NCBI GenBank assembly: GCA_963970005.1
Contig: CAXAMN010021562.1
Coordinates: 1,023,321 to 1,087,320, forward strand
DNA length: 64,000 nt
DNA from: Durusdinium trenchii
Lineage: Eukaryota > Sar > Dinophyceae > Suessiales > Symbiodiniaceae
Direction: 5' to 3'
The position numbers and the translations under genes are program-made. Below, piece after piece: positions 60,100 to 64,000 of this stretch; position 1 is the stretch's first letter; the number at the start of each line of letters is the position of its first letter. The notes under the pieces were generated by a model, which worked only from the letters and a program-made list of their open reading frames with translations, was not told where the DNA came from and ran no database searches.

Positions 60100-61500
60100 T
60101 TCTTCGATGATTCCATCTGCACGCCTCAAGATTGCTAAGACGTGCTCTCAGCACCTCCGTCACGCAGGAGATGCAGTTGCTGCGCCCAAAGAGGTAGAAT
60201 TGGAGGCCCAGGAACCAGGACCTGAAGTGAAGAGGCTGTTCTCAGTCTTCGAGGGCTCTGCAGGGCTCTGCAGGGCTCAGCTCGGGATCAGGGCTCAGGG
60301 AGGGTTCTCCGAACAAAAAAACGCTGGGAGAGTGACCTTTGGGCGTTTTGAGAGTGACCATGTCCATCCCCAAGGAAAATTGCCATGTCGACTGAAAAAG
60401 CTTGGCTTCTCCCACCCAGCAGCAACGAAAACGAGAGAGTCAAACATCTACGGCCCTTAAGATGGAAGGCCTTAAGAAACGCTTCACATAGCTTGTATTG
60501 ACCAGCAGCACCCAAGAAGTTAAACCATCACCTCCAAACCATACCTTGGTTGACCTACCCGGGAGGTCAACCTACCAGGGATTAGGGCTTCGGGTTTTGA
60601 CGCCTCGTCGGGAGGTCACAGGAACGAAAGTAAAACTGGATGAAACGACCAGTCCGAGGCATCTGGATGAAACCAAAGAATACTAGTAGCAAGTGCATCG
60701 CTACTGGTAACAAGTGCATTACAACTAGCAGCAAATAGCTATCAGTAGCTTCTTGTTATTAGTCATCAGCCTGAGGCATCTGCCAAGTGATGTCCCTGAA
60801 CAAGTGATGGACTGGTCTTTCGAATGAGAAATTACCCTGTAGTTTGTTTCGAACCAGGGAGACCCCCGAATAGCCCGTCCCCAGCGAAGTGAATGGAACC
60901 TGATCCTAATTGGTTTGAGAGGTACTTTAGCTTGACACCAAAGAATCCTTGCTCGTGATTCATTTCTTCCTCCAAACCTGCTGTATTCTTGCCCAGCTGC
61001 TCCATTTGCGCGGGCACTGCCATGTCCAACCTGGGCAGCACTTCGAGATCGCAAGACGCAAGAGACCGATTTGCGACTGTCGTGCCCCAGATATCTTGGC
61101 ATCACTAACTATCCGCGATCGACGGATGACGGTGCTTCGTGCAGGGTCGTGCAGGGTCGTGCAGGGTCGTGCAGGGTCGTGCAGGCCGTTTTGTACAGCT
61201 CTTCCACCTGACACCGCCCAACTCTTGGGGGGAGAATCTCCTGACAGTCACTGACACCGTCGTGCACCGACTTATCAAGGATCAGACCAGTTCGATCATG
61301 TTCAACCTACCTGGACCCCTCATGGTCAACTGGTAAAACCGATGCTCAGCTCTCACTACTGCATGGTTTCACATGACCATCGAGCCCTCTGAGTACAGCA
61401 TCTGCAGCCACCACGTCCCTCTCCAGCTTCTGCACTCTCCCATTCACATCCGCGTCCCTTCGCCCCATTCAAACATCGGCACGTCCGGTCCGAGAAGAGG
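60100..61500 (-). CDS. Candidate coiled-coil exons, unknown protein
   Basis: Minus-strand stretches: about 61480-61370 (RRDADVNGRVQKLERDVVAA then DAVLRGLDG), about 61060-60950 (LPRLDMAVPAQMEQLGKNTA then GLEEEMNHEQ) and about 60240-60100 (FLGLQFYLFGRSNCISCVTE then VLRARLSNLEACRW). The first two are heptad-like and could be one coiled-coil protein. Phases and boundaries were not resolved. Confidence 0.35.
60675..60765 (+). repeat. Degenerate CTAGTAGC-family block
   Basis: It contains TACTAGTAGCAAGTGCATCG, GTAACAAGTGCATTAC and CAGTAGCTTCTTGTT. The last phrase is identical to 15 bp of the 53701-53870 block. Confidence 0.6.
61139..61188 (+). repeat. 10-bp tandem repeat GTGCAGGGTC
   Basis: Four and a half exact copies of the decamer lie between two candidate coiled-coil exons. 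Read through, they give a short repetitive peptide, but no gene is claimed for this segment. Confidence 0.85.
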
Positions 61501-61639
61501 ATGCTGAAGCAGGTCCAGGGCTGATCCTCAACACACCCCGGAGAACAGGTCGCAACGCGACCCGCGCAGTGATGGTTTCTGGTGCAAATCGAAAAAATCA
61601 CCCCAAATCGCGCTTGGATGTGCCAAAGCTCTGCCATGA

Positions 61640-63050
61640 AGGAAAAGTATGAAACCTCAAGCGATGATCATACAAAATGCATCAAAATGCAGGTGGTAGC
61701 CATTCTAAAAATGAACAGAATAGGTTTTCAACTACCAAGGACTACTGAGACTGTTTCGCAGGGTTTTGGGGAATGCGATTCTCATGTAAAGTGTGTGGCA
61801 AAACAAGGAGCTAGCTCAAAGTTTTCTTCGTTGCACCTACCCTGAGAAAACGATTTTCTGTTTGGCTGGCGGTTCACTGCTGTTGCAAATTGGACTTTCA
61901 TCCAAGAATGTCCCGGAGATGCGTGAGCGGTCTCAAAGGGATGTCTCAGCCATAGCATCGTCCCTGAACATGACCCAACTATTTCTCACTGACGTGGCAA
62001 GGTTGGATCGAGGAGACCCCACTAATTTCTTCTTATCTTTCTTGTCTTTTACTTGATGTCTTCCTGCTCCCATAACCCCACATTGAAGAACAAAATGAAC
62101 ACAGCGTCCCCTTCTGCCGGTCGATGGAGCTTGCACAGTGACTTGTGTTTTAGAGAAAGCTTCCAATGACCTGTGCGCCGTAAGGAATAAATGATCCGGA
62201 AGAAAAATACCAAGTGTGTCGAATTGGAGTTTGGACTTCTGCCCCCAAAACCCCACAGCAGAAGGCCATTTTAGGTGCCCATTGGGACCTCCAAAGTCTC
62301 GCAGCGCTGGAAGGTGGTGGTCATGGGGCCGTCAATGAGCCCAACGCCTCAAGAACGTTGTGATGGACGCTGCAAGAAACTATAGGACATCCTGAAGAAA
62401 AAGAGATGTGGAAGGAAGTCCAGAAAGTATTAGGTTGAAAATGGTTCTATGGTCCAAGGAAGTCAAAGAGAAATCTGAAGATCATTTGCACTTCTGTTGG
62501 AACTGTCGAACCCACTGGTGACAATGCTTGTGATGCTTCTTGCAGTCGTCGCGCGTCAGGTGTGGCACTGTGGTTGGGGATTGTTCAAGGATGGTTGTTC
62601 ATTCATGGCCAGAGTTCCACATGGCAGTTTCAGATTGCAACAAGAAATGGGTGGCGAGGACCATGGATTGTCCATTGTCTTGTTGCAAGCCCAATCGCAA
62701 ACTCAAGATTTAAGCGGAAGGATGGAATCCATGGAACTGGTCATTCTCGTCGTCTTCCAATTATTGCACTCTCATCTTTGTCCCTTGCCCACTAAGTCTC
62801 GTCGCAGTTTCCAGAGTTTTGGAGGTTTGCGGCCATCGGCCGCAGTCTTGGTCACCGGCTATCTCGCAAGCTCATGACCTGTCTCCAAACACCAGTTTCT
62901 GCTTGGTGCACGTCGGCAGGGCTGAAAATCACCCGTGGCGGGTCGAGAGGGAAAGGAAGAAAACCACTTCTGGCACATCCAGGATCTGGTAGCTTTCCGC
63001 CATCTTTGTGAGTCCTTCTTTTAGTCATTCACTGGAATTCCTTTAAATAA
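61640..63050. other. No gene recognised
   Basis: A plus-strand frame at 62497-62877 is open but without family features. No repeats of note are seen before the dispersed repeat at 63051. Confidence 0.4.
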
Positions 63051-63345
63051 AAATTATACAAGCATAGACCCCAAACAGCTTCAAAACGATTCGTTTAGAC
63101 CAATATCAGTCAAAAATCGATTTCTTGGTACGCCCTACTTTCACCCCAAGAGCAAACTGCTTCATCAATGAATTTTTGTCGGCATTGACATCGCTATTTG
63201 TTCGGCCACACTCCTCTCCAGTAAGCCGGGCCACAGAGACCAGCCACAGAGTTCAGGGGCGCGGCCAAGACAAGGACAAGAGGAGGACAAGACCCGGACA
63301 CAGAGCCCAGCCACAGAGCCCAGCACAGAGGACAAAAGAAGGACA
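63051..63345 (+). repeat. Dispersed repeat, copy 2
   Basis: This is the same element as 24673-24898: ATTATACAAGCATAGACCCC, AGAGCAAACTGCTTCATCAA, GGGCCACAGAGACCAGC and GAGTTCAGGGGCGCGGCC. It carries about 70 extra bases (about 63075-63147) and an expanded ACAAGGACAAGAGGAGGACA segment, and passes directly into the tandem array. Confidence 0.85.
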
Positions 63346-63690
63346 AGAGCCCCGTAAGCCGTCCATAGCACACGAGCACGCGCGCGCTCGCCCTGCTCTC
63401 TCTCTCTCTCTCTCTAAGTGTTTCTTTCTCTGTCTTTCTCTTTGCACAGCGCGCTCTGACCGCGCCTTTCTGGAGCGTGAGCGCGCCCGTCCATAGCACA
63501 CAAGCGCGCGCTCGCCCTGCTGTCTTTCTTTATTTACTTCTTTATTTACTTCTTTCTTTCTTTCTGTCTTTCTTTCTGTCTTTCTGTCTGTCTTTCTGTC
63601 TTTCTGTCTTTCTGTCTTTCTGTCTGTCTGTCTGTCTGTCTGTCTGGCTGTCTGCCTGCCTGCCTGCCTGCCTGGCTGGCTGGCTGCCTG

Positions 63691-63777
<87 letters not shown>

Positions 63778-64000
63778 GTGAGCGCGCCTCTCTGGAGCGT
63801 ATTTCAGAGCGCGCACGAGCGCGCCGTCCATAGCAGACGAGCGCGCGCGCTTGCCCTGCTCTTTTTCCTTCTCTCTCTCTCTCTCTTTGTCTTTAAGTTT
63901 CTCTTTCTCTGTCTTTCTCTCTGCAGAGCGCGGCCTGAGCGCGCCTTTCTGGAGCGTATTTCAGAGCGCGCGCGAGCGCGCCGTCCATAGCACACGAGCG
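63346..64000 (+). repeat. Complex tandem array with expanded tetranucleotide core, open at right edge
   Basis: The anchor CGTCCATAGCA(C/G)AC(G/A)AGCG occurs four times, at about 63359, 63489, 63827 and 63981. Each complete unit continues with GCTCGCCCTGCT, a pyrimidine tract, and GCGCCT(T/C)TCTGGAGCGT. In the second unit the tract has expanded into (TTTC)n, (TGTC)n, (GGCT)n and (TGTC)n tetranucleotides (63520-63775). Confidence 0.9.

Noticed and set aside
63480..63780. Long open frame of serine/leucine/cysteine repeats
   Set aside because: It is only the translation of tetranucleotide repeats.

Overview
The window reads as nuclear DNA of a dinoflagellate, probably of the Symbiodiniaceae/Suessiales type. 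The evidence is eukaryotic multi-exon genes in small exons, a large excess of GC-AG and GA-AG introns, every recognisable gene on the minus strand (a unidirectional gene block), GC-rich third codon positions in exons, and abundant simple repeats. The species cannot be named from this sequence. Gene models were assembled by eye from reading-frame continuity, intron phase and remembered family motifs; no search was run.

Layout, from the right end (upstream for the minus strand) to the left. 63.05-64.0 kb: a dispersed repeat followed by a tandem array that runs off the window. 55-61.5 kb: scattered unassigned minus-strand exons. 51.5-53.06 kb: the signal peptide and N-terminal half of a CIA30-domain protein. 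43.2-51.0 kb (perhaps to 42.5): an SLC13/DASS-type anion transporter. 32.7-37.9 kb: an unidentified multi-exon gene or genes. 27.8-31.5 kb: a two-exon, 1176-residue hAT-transposase-like protein. 23.6-27.3 kb: a seven-exon, 754-residue protein of unknown function, flanked by ATTAGCGT decamer repeats. 15.3-20.3 kb: the C-terminal half of the CIA30 protein, fused to a methionine sulfoxide reductase B (SelR) domain. 11.3-12.0 kb: a single-exon PDZ-like protein with a probable targeting leader. 0-6.85 kb: COG2 of the conserved oligomeric Golgi complex.

The main observation is that the N-terminal CIA30 half (51537-53058) and the C-terminal CIA30-SelR half (15339-20296) fit together at phase 0 with no missing conserved residues, yet they are 31 kb apart with at least three other same-strand genes between them. 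This is a very long intron holding nested genes, a gene broken by insertion or rearrangement, or an assembly error.

A second pattern is that host-type genes use mostly GC or GA donors, whereas all six introns of the 754-residue gene are GT-AG. That gene lies beside the transposase-like gene and is bordered by the decamer repeats, so it may have a different origin. Non-coding sequence also holds a near-perfect 29-bp inverted repeat, a MITE-like repeat pair, and a dispersed CTAGTAGC/GGCCTCCAACC motif family.
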